Shown: in pieces, positions 44,243 through 53,593 of the stretch
How the letters are laid out: each line of letters starts with the position of its first letter
Numbering within the stretch: position 1 is the first letter of the stretch
The notes under the pieces: generated by a model
Told to the model about the DNA's origin: nothing
Databases searched by the model: none
The model's input: only the letters and a program-made list of their open reading frames with translations
Position numbers and translations under genes: made by a program
Origin: Shouchella shacheensis
Lineage (GTDB): Bacteria; Bacillota; Bacilli; Bacillales; Bacillaceae_D
Assembly (NCBI RefSeq): GCF_001484965.1
Contig: NZ_KQ947393.1
Span: 386,234-450,233 of the forward strand
Direction of reading: 5' to 3'
DNA: 64,000 bases

Positions 44243-44986
44243 TTAAGAGAATGTACGTCCTGCATACGTCCTGCTCGCTGCTTCATCGGCAATCAGGAGC
44301 ACGTTTGGATGCTTTTTTAAAATCGAGGCAGGGAAGAATTCGTCTACTCCTCCTGAGAGCAGGCGGTCATAGGCTTCAGCTTTCGCTTCCCCTGAGACGA
44401 GCAAAATGATTTCCTTTGCCTCCATGATCGTTTCGATTCCCATCGTAATCGCATGCTTTGGCACAGCGTTCATGCTCGTAAAGTAGCGCGCATTCGCCTC
44501 TCTCGTTTCTTTTGTAAGCGCTACGACGTGGGTACGGCTTGAGAACGAGGTTCCCGGCTCGTTAAAGCCGATATGACCGTTGCTGCCGATACCAAGAAGC
44601 TGAACATCCAGACCACCTGTCTGTTTTAGTTCATCTTCATAGCGATGGCATTCTTCTTCTAAATCAGGAGCCATACCGTTTGGCAAATGCGTTTGCTCTT
44701 TTGGCAAGTCAATATGGTTAAAGAAGCGCTGATTCATGTAGTAGCGATAGCTATTCGTATCGGAAGAATCTAAGCCCGCATATTCATCGAGGTTAAACGT
44801 GTGGATATGATGAAAAGACTGGTTGTCGCCCTCTGCCTTTTCTATGATCAGATCGTACGTACGTTCAGGTGTCGCCCCTGTTGCTAGGCCCATAGTCATT
44901 CGCTTGCCTGCCGTCATCCTTTTGTAGAGATGAGCAGCCGCTTGGCGACTCATTTCTTCGTAATCTTTCACACGTATGATATTCAC
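44243..44986 (-). CDS. nagB: glucosamine-6-phosphate deaminase NagB
   Basis: A protein of 247 residues converting glucosamine 6-phosphate to fructose 6-phosphate and ammonia. GLATGATPERTY (phosphate loop), FNLDEYAGL (catalytic Asp), LLGIGSNGHIGFNEPG (His/Glu relay). The GTG start comes directly after the nagA stop codon (TAAGTG), and its RBS (AAGGAGGGG) lies inside nagA. Confidence 0.95.
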   Translation of the reverse strand: MNIIRVKDYEEMSRQAAAHLYKRMTAGKRMTMGLATGATPERTYDLIIEKAEGDNQSFHHIHTFNLDEYAGLDSSDTNSYRYYMNQRFFNHIDLPKEQTHLPNGMAPDLEEECHRYEDELKQTGGLDVQLLGIGSNGHIGFNEPGTSFSSRTHVVALTKETREANARYFTSMNAVPKHAITMGIETIMEAKEIILLVSGEAKAEAYDRLLSGGVDEFFPASILKKHPNVLLIADEAASRTYAGRTFS

Positions 44987-46159
44987 TTACTGCCCCTCCT
45001 TAAAGACGATCTCCCCTCCACAAATGGTGAGAATGACGTCTAAGTTTTCATTAAGTACGGCAATGTCTGCGTCCTTCCCCTCAGCAAGTGAGCCTTTTCG
45101 ATCTTCAATGCCCAACTTTTGTGCTGGATTGTAAGCAGCCATTTGCACCGCTTCAGCGAGCGTACAATTGGTAAACGCACACATATTACGGACGGCTTGG
45201 TTCATTTTCAGCACAGATCCAGCAAGCGTGCCGTCGCTTAACGTTGCCTCCAGTCCATCGACGTAAACGTCCTGTCCGCCTAAATCAGATCTTCCGTCAC
45301 CTAGTCCTTTCGCGCGCATTGAATCCGTGATAAGCAAACAATGATCTACGCCTTTGGAACGAAACGCATGTTCCACCATTTTGGGGTGAATGTGAATGCC
45401 ATCCACAATTAACTCAACGGAAAGGTCATTCAAGAGCAAAGAGGCGCCAGCTACGCCCGGTTCACGATGATGGAGTCCTCGCATGCCGTTGTAAAGGTGA
45501 GTCACTTGGTTTAAGCCAGCTTCTACTGCTTCCTTCACCTGGCTGTAGACCGCATCGGAATGACCAATGGAGGCGTTGACGGCCTCATTCTTTAAGAAAC
45601 GAACCAGCTCAAGTCCCTGTTCTTTTTCTGGCGCGAGCGTCACTTGTTTAATCAACCCTTCGCCAATATCTATCCATCTCTGCATCAGATCAATGGACGG
45701 GTCGCATATAAATTCGAGCGGCTGTGCCCCTTTTCTCGCCTCGTGAATAAACGGGCCTTCCACATGAATGCCCACCACACTCGCCCCCGTATTTTCTTCT
45801 TTGACAAAGCCCACGCAGTTAGCAATGGCCTGTTCGATCGCCTCATGCTTCTGCGTAATGGTCGTCGCTTGAAAGGAGGTCGTTCCTTCCGCGGGCAGGA
45901 GGTTCGCCATCGTTTTCAAGGCCTCTCTGTCGCCATCCATCACGTCCGCTCCCCCGGCTCCATGTATGTGAAGATCAATGAAGCCCGGTGCTACCACGTC
46001 TGTACTTCTTAGTTCAATGATCTCATCAGCGTCAGCGACATATGCTTCTCCATTTCCTTTCCCCGCTGCTTTTATTTTGGCATCTTCCGTATAAATATAT
46101 CCTTGTGGAATCAACTCTGATTCTAGGACAAGCTGACTTCCTCGCAGCAGCTTTTTCAT
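44987..46159 (-). CDS. nagA: N-acetylglucosamine-6-phosphate deacetylase NagA
   Basis: Amidohydrolase of 390 residues. Metal site VAPGFIDLHIHGAGG, HVEGPF, SIGHSDA, VTHLYNGM, catalytic Asp in CLLITDSM. It deacetylates GlcNAc-6-P, feeding NagB. Start: ATG at 46159 after AGGTGAT; the TTG at 46180 has no RBS. Promoter and NagR operator are visible upstream. Confidence 0.95.
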   Translation of the reverse strand: MKKLLRGSQLVLESELIPQGYIYTEDAKIKAAGKGNGEAYVADADEIIELRSTDVVAPGFIDLHIHGAGGADVMDGDREALKTMANLLPAEGTTSFQATTITQKHEAIEQAIANCVGFVKEENTGASVVGIHVEGPFIHEARKGAQPLEFICDPSIDLMQRWIDIGEGLIKQVTLAPEKEQGLELVRFLKNEAVNASIGHSDAVYSQVKEAVEAGLNQVTHLYNGMRGLHHREPGVAGASLLLNDLSVELIVDGIHIHPKMVEHAFRSKGVDHCLLITDSMRAKGLGDGRSDLGGQDVYVDGLEATLSDGTLAGSVLKMNQAVRNMCAFTNCTLAEAVQMAAYNPAQKLGIEDRKGSLAEGKDADIAVLNENLDVILTICGGEIVFKEGQ

Positions 46160-46212
46160 GGTTATCACCTGTTCCTGCAAGATTCGATAATCGTATAAGA
46201 TTTGTCTTCTTC

Positions 46213-46241
46213 ATTATACGTTCTAGATAATTAGTTGTCTA
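46213..46241 (-). promoter_or_regulatory. sigma-A promoter of nagAB
   Basis: On the minus strand TAGACA, 17 nt, TATAAT: one mismatch in the -35 and a perfect -10. The -35 lies inside the NagR operator. Confidence 0.75.
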
Positions 46242-46248
46242 TACCAAT
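46233..46248. promoter_or_regulatory. NagR operator (dre-like)
   Basis: In nagA sense ATTGGTATAGACAACT, which fits the pseudo-palindromic NagR/YvoA dre site as I know it. It overlaps the nagA -35 and lies just upstream of the nagR -10. Confidence 0.75.
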
Positions 46249-46263
46249 TACAGCTTCCAACTA

Positions 46264-46272
46264 TGCTATACT
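46264..46272 (+). promoter_or_regulatory. extended -10 promoter of nagR
   Basis: TGCTATACT, 33 nt upstream of nagR; the operator lies just upstream, so NagR probably controls its own gene. Confidence 0.55.
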
Positions 46273-46304
46273 ACGGATAGCCTATTGAACGCGGAGGGTT
46301 TTTA

Positions 46305-47033
46305 GTGATGATTGATAAAAAGTCCCCAATTCCTATTTATTTTCAAATTGAAGAATTCATAAAGAAACAAATTGCTGAAGGCGTCCTGTATCCCGGGGAA
46401 GCACTCCCGTCTGAACGTGAGTTCGCCGATGAATATGGCATTAGCCGGATGACCGTTCGTCATGGAATCAACAACTTAGTAAACCAGAAGCTTCTATACA
46501 GAAAAAAAGGCAAGGGCACCTTTGTCTCCTGGCCGAAGATTGAGCAGCCGCTCTCTGGGATGACGAGCTTCACGGAGGACATGGAGTCTCGGAACATGAA
46601 ACCTGATTCAAAACTTCTTGTCTTTACAACGATTCAAGCCTCTGCTTTTGTCGCACGTCAACTACAAATCAGCGAGGGCGAGGCTGTCTATTTTATTCAG
46701 CGTGTACGACTCGCCGATGAACTACCGATCGCGCTCGAGCGAACCTACATCCCCGTCTCTCTTGTACCGGGCTTAACAAAGGAGGTGCTCAACGCCTCTT
46801 TGTATGCGTACTTTGAAGAAACGTGTGGCTTTACGATTCATGAAGCTGAACAAACGATCGAAGCCTCCCTCGCGTCCGAAGAAGATGCAACTCACCTGTC
46901 AGTCCCCATCAATTCGCCCCTTCTCTCGATTCGACGAAACACGCGACTTCTAGACAACCGCGTGCTCGAAGTTGTGTTTTCTCATTACCGGGGCGACCGC
47001 TATCACTTTGTAACCAGAATGGTGCGAAATTGA
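46305..47033 (+). CDS. nagR: GntR/HutC family repressor NagR (YvoA)
   Basis: A protein of 242 residues. N-terminal winged helix (PIYFQIEEFIKKQIAEG, LPSEREFADEYGISRMTVRHGINNL, KGKGTFVS) and C-terminal UTRA effector domain (about 90-240; RVRLADELPIALERTYIP). NagR responds to GlcN-6-P/GlcNAc-6-P. Divergent from nagA; in B. subtilis nagR is part of the nagAB operon, so the layout differs. RBS ggagggttttt. Confidence 0.9.
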   Translation: MMIDKKSPIPIYFQIEEFIKKQIAEGVLYPGEALPSEREFADEYGISRMTVRHGINNLVNQKLLYRKKGKGTFVSWPKIEQPLSGMTSFTEDMESRNMKPDSKLLVFTTIQASAFVARQLQISEGEAVYFIQRVRLADELPIALERTYIPVSLVPGLTKEVLNASLYAYFEETCGFTIHEAEQTIEASLASEEDATHLSVPINSPLLSIRRNTRLLDNRVLEVVFSHYRGDRYHFVTRMVRN

Positions 47034-47047
47034 GACACACACGAAAG

Positions 47048-47074
47048 GGGTGCCACGGAAAAACCGCGGCACCC
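47048..47074. terminator. bidirectional terminator between nagR and the SDR gene
   Basis: GGGTGCC(a)CGG, loop, CCG(c)GGCACCC. T-stretches on both sides are short. Confidence 0.7.
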
Positions 47075-47082
47075 AAGCTGTT

Positions 47083-47952
47083 TTAGGAGCTAAGGTAGTC
47101 GCCCCCATTGATGTGAATGGCCTGTCCTGTCATGTAGGAAGAATCCTTTGAAGCAAGCAGGACATACGCGCCGACATGCTCGCTTGGTTGACCCGGACGA
47201 CCCATTGGGTTTGTTTGCCCAAACTCTGACACTTTCTGCTCGTCGAAGGACGATGGGATCAGCGGCGTCCAGATCGGTCCTGGCGCCACGCTGTTTACGC
47301 GAATGCCTTGCCCAACGAGAGCCTGTGCCATGGAACGGGTGAAGGCCGTAATTGCCCCTTTTGTGCTTGTGTAGTCAATCAGCGAGACATTGCCACGGTA
47401 AGCATTGATGGAGGATGTATTAATAATAGTGCTCCCCGGCTTCAAATAGTCGAGGGCTGCTTGCGTAAAGTAGACGTACGAAAAGAAATTGGTCGCAAAC
47501 GTACGGTGCAATTGCTCGGAAGAAAGTTCACGCAAGTCGTTAACCGTGTGCTGTTCAGCCGCATTGTTCACTAGAATGTCTAGACCCCCTAGCTCCGTCA
47601 CTGTCCGGTCTACCGATTCCTTGCAAAACTGTTCCTCAGCGACATCGCCGGAAATCGTGATGCAATTTACGCCTTCTTGCTCTACACGCTGCTTCGTTTC
47701 CTCAGCATCCTCGTGCTCGTCTAGATAGACGATCGAAACATGAGCCCCTTCCTTGGCGTAGCCAACCGCGACGGCTCGTCCAATTCCAGAATCCCCACCT
47801 GTAATGAGCGCTACTTTATCTCGCAATTTCCCAGTGCCAATGTAGGCGTCATCTTCATAAATGGGACGAGGGTTCATTTCTTTTTCCGACCCTGGCTGCT
47901 TTTCCTGTTTTTGTGGCGGTATGCCATCGTTTAAAAAGTTGCTTATATCCAT
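47083..47952 (-). CDS. short-chain dehydrogenase, YhdF/YdaD general-stress type
   Basis: SDR oxidoreductase of 289 residues with a 40-residue N-terminal extension (PPQKQEKQPGSEKEMNPRP), NAD(P) loop ITGGDSGIGRA, NNAAEQH, catalytic Ser in INTSSINAY and YTSTKGA (Tyr/Lys). Size and extension match the YhdF/YdaD/YhxC group, some members of which are general-stress proteins. Substrate unknown. ATG after ggaggcagag. Confidence 0.88.
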   Translation of the reverse strand: MDISNFLNDGIPPQKQEKQPGSEKEMNPRPIYEDDAYIGTGKLRDKVALITGGDSGIGRAVAVGYAKEGAHVSIVYLDEHEDAEETKQRVEQEGVNCITISGDVAEEQFCKESVDRTVTELGGLDILVNNAAEQHTVNDLRELSSEQLHRTFATNFFSYVYFTQAALDYLKPGSTIINTSSINAYRGNVSLIDYTSTKGAITAFTRSMAQALVGQGIRVNSVAPGPIWTPLIPSSFDEQKVSEFGQTNPMGRPGQPSEHVGAYVLLASKDSSYMTGQAIHINGGDYLSS

Positions 47953-48010
47953 ATGCGCTCTGCCTCCTCACGGTTCTTATGTATAGTTATACCTCTTTGA
48001 ACCGAGGTCT

Positions 48011-48030
48011 TAAACATCTAAAATGTTTAG
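48011..48030. promoter_or_regulatory. inverted repeat upstream of the aldehyde dehydrogenase gene
   Basis: TAAACAT, five bases, ATGTTTA, about 105 nt before the start codon. Possible operator; no assigned regulator. Confidence 0.35.
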
Positions 48031-48050
48031 AGATATTTCTTAAACTTAAA

Positions 48051-48064
48051 GGATAACGCTTTCA
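48051..48064. promoter_or_regulatory. cre-like site upstream of the aldehyde dehydrogenase gene
   Basis: Reverse strand TGAAAGCGTTATCC, 13 of 14 positions of the cre consensus, about 70 nt before the start. Confidence 0.45.
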
Positions 48065-48133
48065 TTTATAGAATTAGTCTAGGTAAGAACGGGTTTATCC
48101 CGTTTCACCTAAAAAACCCTAAGGAGGATTTGT

Positions 48134-49675
48134 ATGAGCCACAAAGAAGCGGTTTCAAGCAGTTACACACGTCCAGGTGAAGAAGGGTCCCTCATCACAT
48201 TTAAAAAGCACTACGACAACTACATTGGTGGCGAATGGAGAGCGCCTGTTCACGGTCGTTACTTTGAGAACGTCTCTCCGGTCACGGGTGAAGTGTTTTG
48301 CGAAATCGCCCGTTCCAACGCCGAAGATGTGGACCTAGCCATTGATGCGGCCCACGCCGCAAAAGACAATTGGGGGCAAACGCCTCCGGCGAAGCGCGCA
48401 GCGATCCTTCATACCATCGCCGATCGCATCACTGAAAACAAAGAAATGCTCGCCGTCGCCGAAACATGGGACAACGGCAAATCGGTTCGGGAGACGCTCG
48501 CCGCTGATATTCCCTTAGCCGCAGACCATCTTCGCTACTTCGCTGGGGCGATTCGTGCTCAAGAAGGGTCGCTCAGTCAAATTGATGATGACACCGTTGC
48601 CTATCATTTTCACGAACCACTTGGTGTTGTCGGGCAGATCATCCCCTGGAATTTCCCTATTCTTATGGCCGTGTGGAAGCTTGCTCCGGCCTTAGCCGCC
48701 GGGAACTGCGTCGTGCTAAAACCGGCCGAACAGACACCGGCCTCCATCCTTGTGCTAACAGAACTGATTGAAGACTTGCTTCCGCCTGGCGTCCTCAACA
48801 TCGTGAATGGATTCGGTGTGGAAGCCGGTAAACCGCTGGCCTCAAACAGTCGCATTTCTAAAATCGCCTTTACAGGGGAAACGACGACGGGCCGCCTGAT
48901 CATGCAGTATGCTTCTGAAAACATCATTCCTGTTACGCTCGAGCTTGGCGGCAAGTCGCCCAATATCTTCTTCTCGGACGTGATGAACGAAGACGATGAT
49001 TTTGTTGATAAGGCCATCGAAGGGCTCGTCATGTTCGCTTTAAATCAAGGGGAGGTGTGCACTTGCCCGTCTCGTGCTCTTGTTCATGAGGACATTTACG
49101 ACACATTTATGGAAAAAGCGCTCAAGCGGGTCGAGGCGATTCAATCAGGGGACCCTCTTGATCCGTCCACGATGATGGGTGCTCAGGCCTCCCAGGAACA
49201 GATGGAGAAAATTCTCTCCTACTTGGACATCGGCAAACAAGAAGGGGCTGAGGTACTCATCGGTGGAGGCGAGCGCCAAGTGAGCGAGCATGCCAGTGGC
49301 TACTACATCGAACCAACGATTTTTAAGGGCACCAATGACATGCGCATCTTCCAGGAAGAAATTTTTGGTCCTGTCCTTTCTGTGACGACATTTAAAGACG
49401 ATGAAGAAGCGCTTGAAATTGCCAATGACACCCTTTATGGTCTAGGAGCAGGCATTTGGACGCGCGATATCAACCGCGCTTACCGCTTCGGCCGCGAGAT
49501 TCAGGCGGGACGCGTATGGACCAACTGCTATCATATGTACCCGGCCCACGCGGCGTTTGGCGGCTATAAGAAATCCGGTATTGGCCGTGAGAATCATAAG
49601 ATGATGCTTGAGCACTATCAACAAACGAAGAATATGCTTGTGAGCTACAGCGACAAAGCCCAGGGATTATTTTAG
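48134..49675 (+). CDS. NAD-dependent aldehyde dehydrogenase (AldA/ExaC type)
   Basis: A protein of 513 residues. [31 protein letters not shown], catalytic Glu in [10 protein letters not shown], catalytic Cys in [12 protein letters not shown], and [10 protein letters not shown]. It resembles acetaldehyde/chloroacetaldehyde dehydrogenases (AcoD, ExaC) that often travel with a DUF779 gene, as here (11-nt gap). Strong RBS aaggaggat. The cre-like site suggests catabolite control. Confidence 0.9.
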   Translation: MSHKEAVSSSYTRPGEEGSLITFKKHYDNYIGGEWRAPVHGRYFENVSPVTGEVFCEIARSNAEDVDLAIDAAHAAKDNWGQTPPAKRAAILHTIADRITENKEMLAVAETWDNGKSVRETLAADIPLAADHLRYFAGAIRAQEGSLSQIDDDTVAYHFHEPLGVVGQIIPWNFPILMAVWKLAPALAAGNCVVLKPAEQTPASILVLTELIEDLLPPGVLNIVNGFGVEAGKPLASNSRISKIAFTGETTTGRLIMQYASENIIPVTLELGGKSPNIFFSDVMNEDDDFVDKAIEGLVMFALNQGEVCTCPSRALVHEDIYDTFMEKALKRVEAIQSGDPLDPSTMMGAQASQEQMEKILSYLDIGKQEGAEVLIGGGERQVSEHASGYYIEPTIFKGTNDMRIFQEEIFGPVLSVTTFKDDEEALEIANDTLYGLGAGIWTRDINRAYRFGREIQAGRVWTNCYHMYPAHAAFGGYKKSGIGRENHKMMLEHYQQTKNMLVSYSDKAQGLF

Positions 49676-49685
49676 GAGGTCTTCG

Positions 49686-50048
49686 ATGGTTCAACGCGTG
49701 GTTGCAACTGAATCAACGGTAGCTTTGATTGAGACGCTCAAACAAATCCACGGACCACTCATGTTTCATCAATCCGGAGGCTGCTGCGACGGGAGTTCTC
49801 CTATGTGCTATCCACACGGCGAGCTGAAGGTAGGTGCAAGCGACATCCTGCTCGGCGAGATTGGTGGCAGCCCTTTTTACATCTCAAGCGACCAGTACGA
49901 ATACTGGAAACACACGCAGCTCATTATTGACGTGGTCGATGGGCGCGGAGGGATGTTTTCCCTGGAAGGGCCAGAGGGAAAACGGTTCTTAACACGTTCC
50001 CGCGTCTTCACACAGGAGGAGCAGGAGACGTTAAAGCAGAAGAATTGA
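49686..50048 (+). CDS. DUF779 protein, partner of the aldehyde dehydrogenase
   Basis: A protein of 120 residues with conserved FHQSGGCCDGSSPMCYP (Cys cluster, possibly metal-binding) and VDVVDGRGGMFSLEGPEGKRFLTRSR. DUF779 genes commonly follow aldehyde dehydrogenase genes in bacteria; their function is unknown. RBS taggaggt. Same operon. Confidence 0.88.
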   Translation: MVQRVVATESTVALIETLKQIHGPLMFHQSGGCCDGSSPMCYPHGELKVGASDILLGEIGGSPFYISSDQYEYWKHTQLIIDVVDGRGGMFSLEGPEGKRFLTRSRVFTQEEQETLKQKN

Positions 50049-50056
50049 TGCGAACC

Positions 50057-50335
50057 GAAAAGCGCAGGCGCCCTGTTCACGAGCGACAAGTTCTGGAAGA
50101 ACGGCAGGATCAAGCCCGCCCTTTGGCTTGATCTGGCGGTCTGAAGAAACCTCGAGCGAGTGGGCGCCGCAGCTAGACACGAAAAGTGCAGGCGGGTTGC
50201 CAGAAGCACGGATTTTGGAAGGCCTGCACTAGAAATCCCGGTTTTGGATTTCGGGGCAGGACTGAAAAATCCCGAGCTTCTACCCGCCGGAGCTAGACAA
50301 TACCGAAAAGCGCAGGCGGGTTGCCAGAAGCTAGA
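50057..50335 (+). repeat. tandem palindromic repeats B, A, remnant (locus 9)
   Basis: Type B 50057-50177; type A 50181-50297; 32-nt remnant 50304-50335 (gaaaagcgcaggcgggttgc joined to cagaagctaga). Linkers cac and caatacc. Directly followed by the terminator of the carboxypeptidase gene. Confidence 0.92.
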
Positions 50336-50336
50336 C

Positions 50337-50375
50337 AAAACGCTCATGAGAAATCGAATTCTCATGAGCGTTTTT
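50337..50375. terminator. bidirectional intrinsic terminator
   Basis: AAAACGCTCATGAGAA pairs with TTCTCATGAGCGTTTT; T-runs in both directions. It serves the convergent DUF779 and D,D-carboxypeptidase genes. Confidence 0.92.
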
Positions 50376-50418
50376 CCTTCTCGTCTCAACGGCCTTTTTC
50401 TTTGTAGCACTCTTCTTC

Positions 50419-51537
50419 TCACATAAGTGGGGTTCTACCAATCGTTTTAGCGAGTCCCGTTTTTAAAAAAGCCACCACCTTCTCCAGCCAACTCTCCTCT
50501 GCGCCGGGTTGCGATACGGGTAGCTGGTCTTGAGAGTTTTCTCTTTCTACTTCCACTTCTTTTAAGAAATTGCCTTGATCATCATGCAAGATTAAGTAAT
50601 TCCCGACAACATCGCCCTCAACCTCATGCTCTTTTTCGAACGTGACGTAGTCAGGCTGAATGAGCGTATAAGGCTCATTCTCTTGATTATAATACGTTTG
50701 TTCAAAGGGGATTTCCTCTGATGAGAAAGTTTCAAACCCGTAGTCCAGAAGTTCAGTTGTATCATCGTAAGAGTTCTGGGCTGTGGTGTTTTTAAACGTT
50801 ACCGCAATCAGCTCTTGTCCATTCCGCTCCGCCGCTGTAACAAGGGTAAATCCGGACTGCGTAACAAACCCGTTCTTTACCCCTACAGCTCCCTCATAAT
50901 CCCACAAGAGCCGATGATGATTATAGAGCGTCGTTTCCCAACCTTCCCCTTCCCAATCCAGTTCCTTCGTTCCAACAATCTCTCTGAATGTCTCATTTTC
51001 GAGCGCATAGTTCGTAATCAACGCCATATCTTCAACAGTGGTGTAGTGATCTTCGTCAAACAGCCCATGGGGATTTGTAAAATGTGTATCCTCTACGCCT
51101 ATTTTCTCTTCCACAAATGCGTTCATTTCTTTAGCAAATGCCGCTTCACTTCCTGCCAGGTGCTCAGCGATCGCTGTGCCAGCATCATTTCCGGAATTAA
51201 TCAAAAGTCCTTGGACGAGTGTTTCCAGCTCTACTTTTTCATCTTCAAGCAAATAAACGCGAGTCCCGTCCGCATGTGTCGCTTCCTCACTAACGGTCAC
51301 AAGCTCCTCTAGGTTTCCTTCTTCAATCGCCATAATTCCCGTCACGATCTTGGTTACGCTTGCTGGATACATGGCTTCATCGCCGTTCTCTTCAAAAAGA
51401 ATTTGCCCCGACTGGGCGTCCATTAATAACGAGGCCTCTGCTTCAAGTAAAGGCTCCTTTGTCTCGGCCTTTGACTCGCTTGTTGCAAGAGCAAGCAGGC
51501 CAACCATTATGCAAGTTGCTAGCTGTTTTTTCACCAT
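50419..51537 (-). CDS. D-alanyl-D-alanine carboxypeptidase (S11 penicillin-binding protein)
   Basis: Exported, low-molecular-mass PBP of 372 residues: signal peptide (about 1-25), SxxK in YPASVTKI, SGN in INSGNDAG, and KNG in GAVGVKNGF where KTG is usual. The C-terminal domain (from about 265) is followed by a short amphipathic tail (LEKVVAFLKTGLAKTIG) that could anchor it to the membrane. It trims stem pentapeptides. ATG at 51537 fits the AAGGG RBS better than the upstream TTG. Confidence 0.88.
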   Translation of the reverse strand: MVKKQLATCIMVGLLALATSESKAETKEPLLEAEASLLMDAQSGQILFEENGDEAMYPASVTKIVTGIMAIEEGNLEELVTVSEEATHADGTRVYLLEDEKVELETLVQGLLINSGNDAGTAIAEHLAGSEAAFAKEMNAFVEEKIGVEDTHFTNPHGLFDEDHYTTVEDMALITNYALENETFREIVGTKELDWEGEGWETTLYNHHRLLWDYEGAVGVKNGFVTQSGFTLVTAAERNGQELIAVTFKNTTAQNSYDDTTELLDYGFETFSSEEIPFEQTYYNQENEPYTLIQPDYVTFEKEHEVEGDVVGNYLILHDDQGNFLKEVEVERENSQDQLPVSQPGAEESWLEKVVAFLKTGLAKTIGRTPLM

Positions 51538-51716
51538 TACCAACCCTTCATCCGATTAAATGACAAAGTTCGACTCTTTTCTACATTAAAGTATGAATCT
51601 CTCAGCTTCCTGAGTCAACCTTAAAACGTCAATGGTTGGATTTTTCTCTTGGCTAGAGGGCTTGGACACTCGTTCATAAAAACGGTATACTTTGAGTATT
51701 AAACGAGGTGAACAGT

Positions 51717-53504
51717 TTGAAAACGATTCGAGTATCCAAGAAGCTACTCTCTAAATATAAAACCATTCAACAGGCGCTTTCGGCCGCTTCAGATGGGGAC
51801 ACGATTCAACTCGAAGCGGGCCGCTACAAAGAATCACTTGTCATTGATAAGTCGGTCGCCTTGATCGGACTAGAAGAACCAGAGGAAATTATGCTCAAAG
51901 GCTACATCCGCATTATTGAACAAGCGGATGTTCAGCTCAAAAACGTCACACTCGAAGAAAACCCTGCTGGCCTGATTTTAGAGGAGGGCCATCTAGTAGT
52001 CTCTCACTGTTATTTTACTAAAATAAAAGACTATGCAATTGACGTACACGATAAAGGACATCTTGACCTTCATGATGCCACCATCCGTCACTGTGGAATT
52101 GGCTTAAGGGTTTCTGGGAGAGCCCGGGTGGAATACTGTGCCTTATATGGCCAAACGCATACACAGATCCGCGTTGCTAAACAAGGGCGATTGATCGTAA
52201 AACATTCGCATATTTATCAAGGGGATGAAGCGGCGTTTCGCTTTGATGGCAACAGCCGTTCGCTTCTTGAGAACTGCCAAATCTATGCTCATCATCACCC
52301 TGACTGCAGCCAACTCATGGTCGCTGACACGAGCGAGGTCTATCTTCGGGAAAGTACTCTTTATGAAAGCACGACCGGGGGCATCACTGTTACAGGTGGC
52401 AAGTGTTCATTAAGCAAGTGCAAGCTAACGGACAACACCCCCCAGCAAGTATACGTAGCAAAAGGAATGGCTATCATTCAAAACAGCCTGCTTGAACAAG
52501 CCAAAACCGCCGTTCACGTCGACGATGACGGGGAGTTATTTTTAGAAAGGACCGTCGTCAGTGAGCACCAAGATCATCAAATCGTGGTGGAGAATGGAAC
52601 CGCGCGTCTGTTCCAGAGCACGATCAAACTTGGGGGAAAAAGTGGCCTCTCCACGAGCTTTGAATCAAACGTCTCCATTGAAGCTTGTGATGTTTTTGGC
52701 CACCACCTCCCACAAGTAGCAGCGTCTGAACGTGCGCAGTTGCTCATGCGCCATAGCGCTATTTATGAAGGCTCCCACTACGGGATGTGGCTCACAGAAG
52801 CCGCTAAAGCTTCCGTTGAGCACTGCCGCTTCTTTGACAACCAGCTTAATCAAATTGTCGTTGTGGACAAAAGCTATGCAGACCTCCACGATGTGACTGT
52901 TTATGAAGGCGGTCAAAGCGGCATTTACATGCTCGATGAAAGCAGCGCGATGATTACGAACAGCTCCGTGTATCGCCATCATGATCATTATCCGCAAATT
53001 TACATTGCCAACGACGCCGCGCCAACCTTACGTGATTGCTACATCTATGACAGCTATGAAAGCGGCATTCGTTTTCAGAACAAAGGCCAGGGACTTATCG
53101 AGCACTGTGAATTCAGCGGACATTTCGAGGCACAAGTGGATATCCAAAGCGAAAGCACGCCAACCATCCGCGAATGCATCATCCGTAGTGGTGGGACGTC
53201 AGCGCTTAGGATGATTGATGCTGGTGGCTTCATAGAGAACTGTTCATTTGAGGACCACGAGAATAACATTATCATCAGCGGGAGCTGCACTGCGGAAATC
53301 ATTGGCGCTGAAGCCGATGCCCTGCGGCAATACGAAGAAGCTATGGAGACAGCGGCACATGAAGACGAAGGCGACCAACTTTCCAAAGAAGAAATGGAGC
53401 TTGCCCTTCAGCGCGCTCAAGAAGTAGCGGAGCGGGAAGAACGTACCTCAGAGATTGTCGGCCTTGTCGAACAGCTCGAGGAGAGGCTTGGGAGAAAGCC
53501 ATAA
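51717..53504 (+). CDS. cytosolic right-handed parallel beta-helix protein with C-terminal coiled coil
   Basis: A protein of 595 residues with no signal peptide. It opens like pectinesterase/NosD beta-helix proteins (YKTIQQALSAASDGDTIQLEAGRYKESLVIDKSVALIG), followed by about 20 turns of roughly 23 residues (about 45-535). Turns alternate between xGIxx-type and QIxV-type starts, a two-turn unit of about 46 residues. The last 55 residues (LSKEEMELALQRAQEVAEREERTSEIVGLVEQLEERL) form an acidic coiled coil. No catalytic residues are recognised; function unknown. Start: TTG 51717, 6 nt after GAGGTG, rather than the GTG at 51708. Confidence 0.82.
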   Translation: MKTIRVSKKLLSKYKTIQQALSAASDGDTIQLEAGRYKESLVIDKSVALIGLEEPEEIMLKGYIRIIEQADVQLKNVTLEENPAGLILEEGHLVVSHCYFTKIKDYAIDVHDKGHLDLHDATIRHCGIGLRVSGRARVEYCALYGQTHTQIRVAKQGRLIVKHSHIYQGDEAAFRFDGNSRSLLENCQIYAHHHPDCSQLMVADTSEVYLRESTLYESTTGGITVTGGKCSLSKCKLTDNTPQQVYVAKGMAIIQNSLLEQAKTAVHVDDDGELFLERTVVSEHQDHQIVVENGTARLFQSTIKLGGKSGLSTSFESNVSIEACDVFGHHLPQVAASERAQLLMRHSAIYEGSHYGMWLTEAAKASVEHCRFFDNQLNQIVVVDKSYADLHDVTVYEGGQSGIYMLDESSAMITNSSVYRHHDHYPQIYIANDAAPTLRDCYIYDSYESGIRFQNKGQGLIEHCEFSGHFEAQVDIQSESTPTIRECIIRSGGTSALRMIDAGGFIENCSFEDHENNIIISGSCTAEIIGAEADALRQYEEAMETAAHEDEGDQLSKEEMELALQRAQEVAEREERTSEIVGLVEQLEERLGRKP

Positions 53505-53508
53505 CAAC

Positions 53509-53546
53509 GAAACCCGGAGCCCCATTGCTCCGGGTTTCTTGTTTTT
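53509..53546 (+). terminator. intrinsic terminator after the beta-helix gene
   Basis: GAAACCCGGAGC pairs with GCTCCGGGTTTC, then TTGTTTTTT. Confidence 0.88.
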
Positions 53547-53593
53547 TAACATCTGTATCGTTGGCGAGCATCCAAGCCCACCGACCTCTTTCC

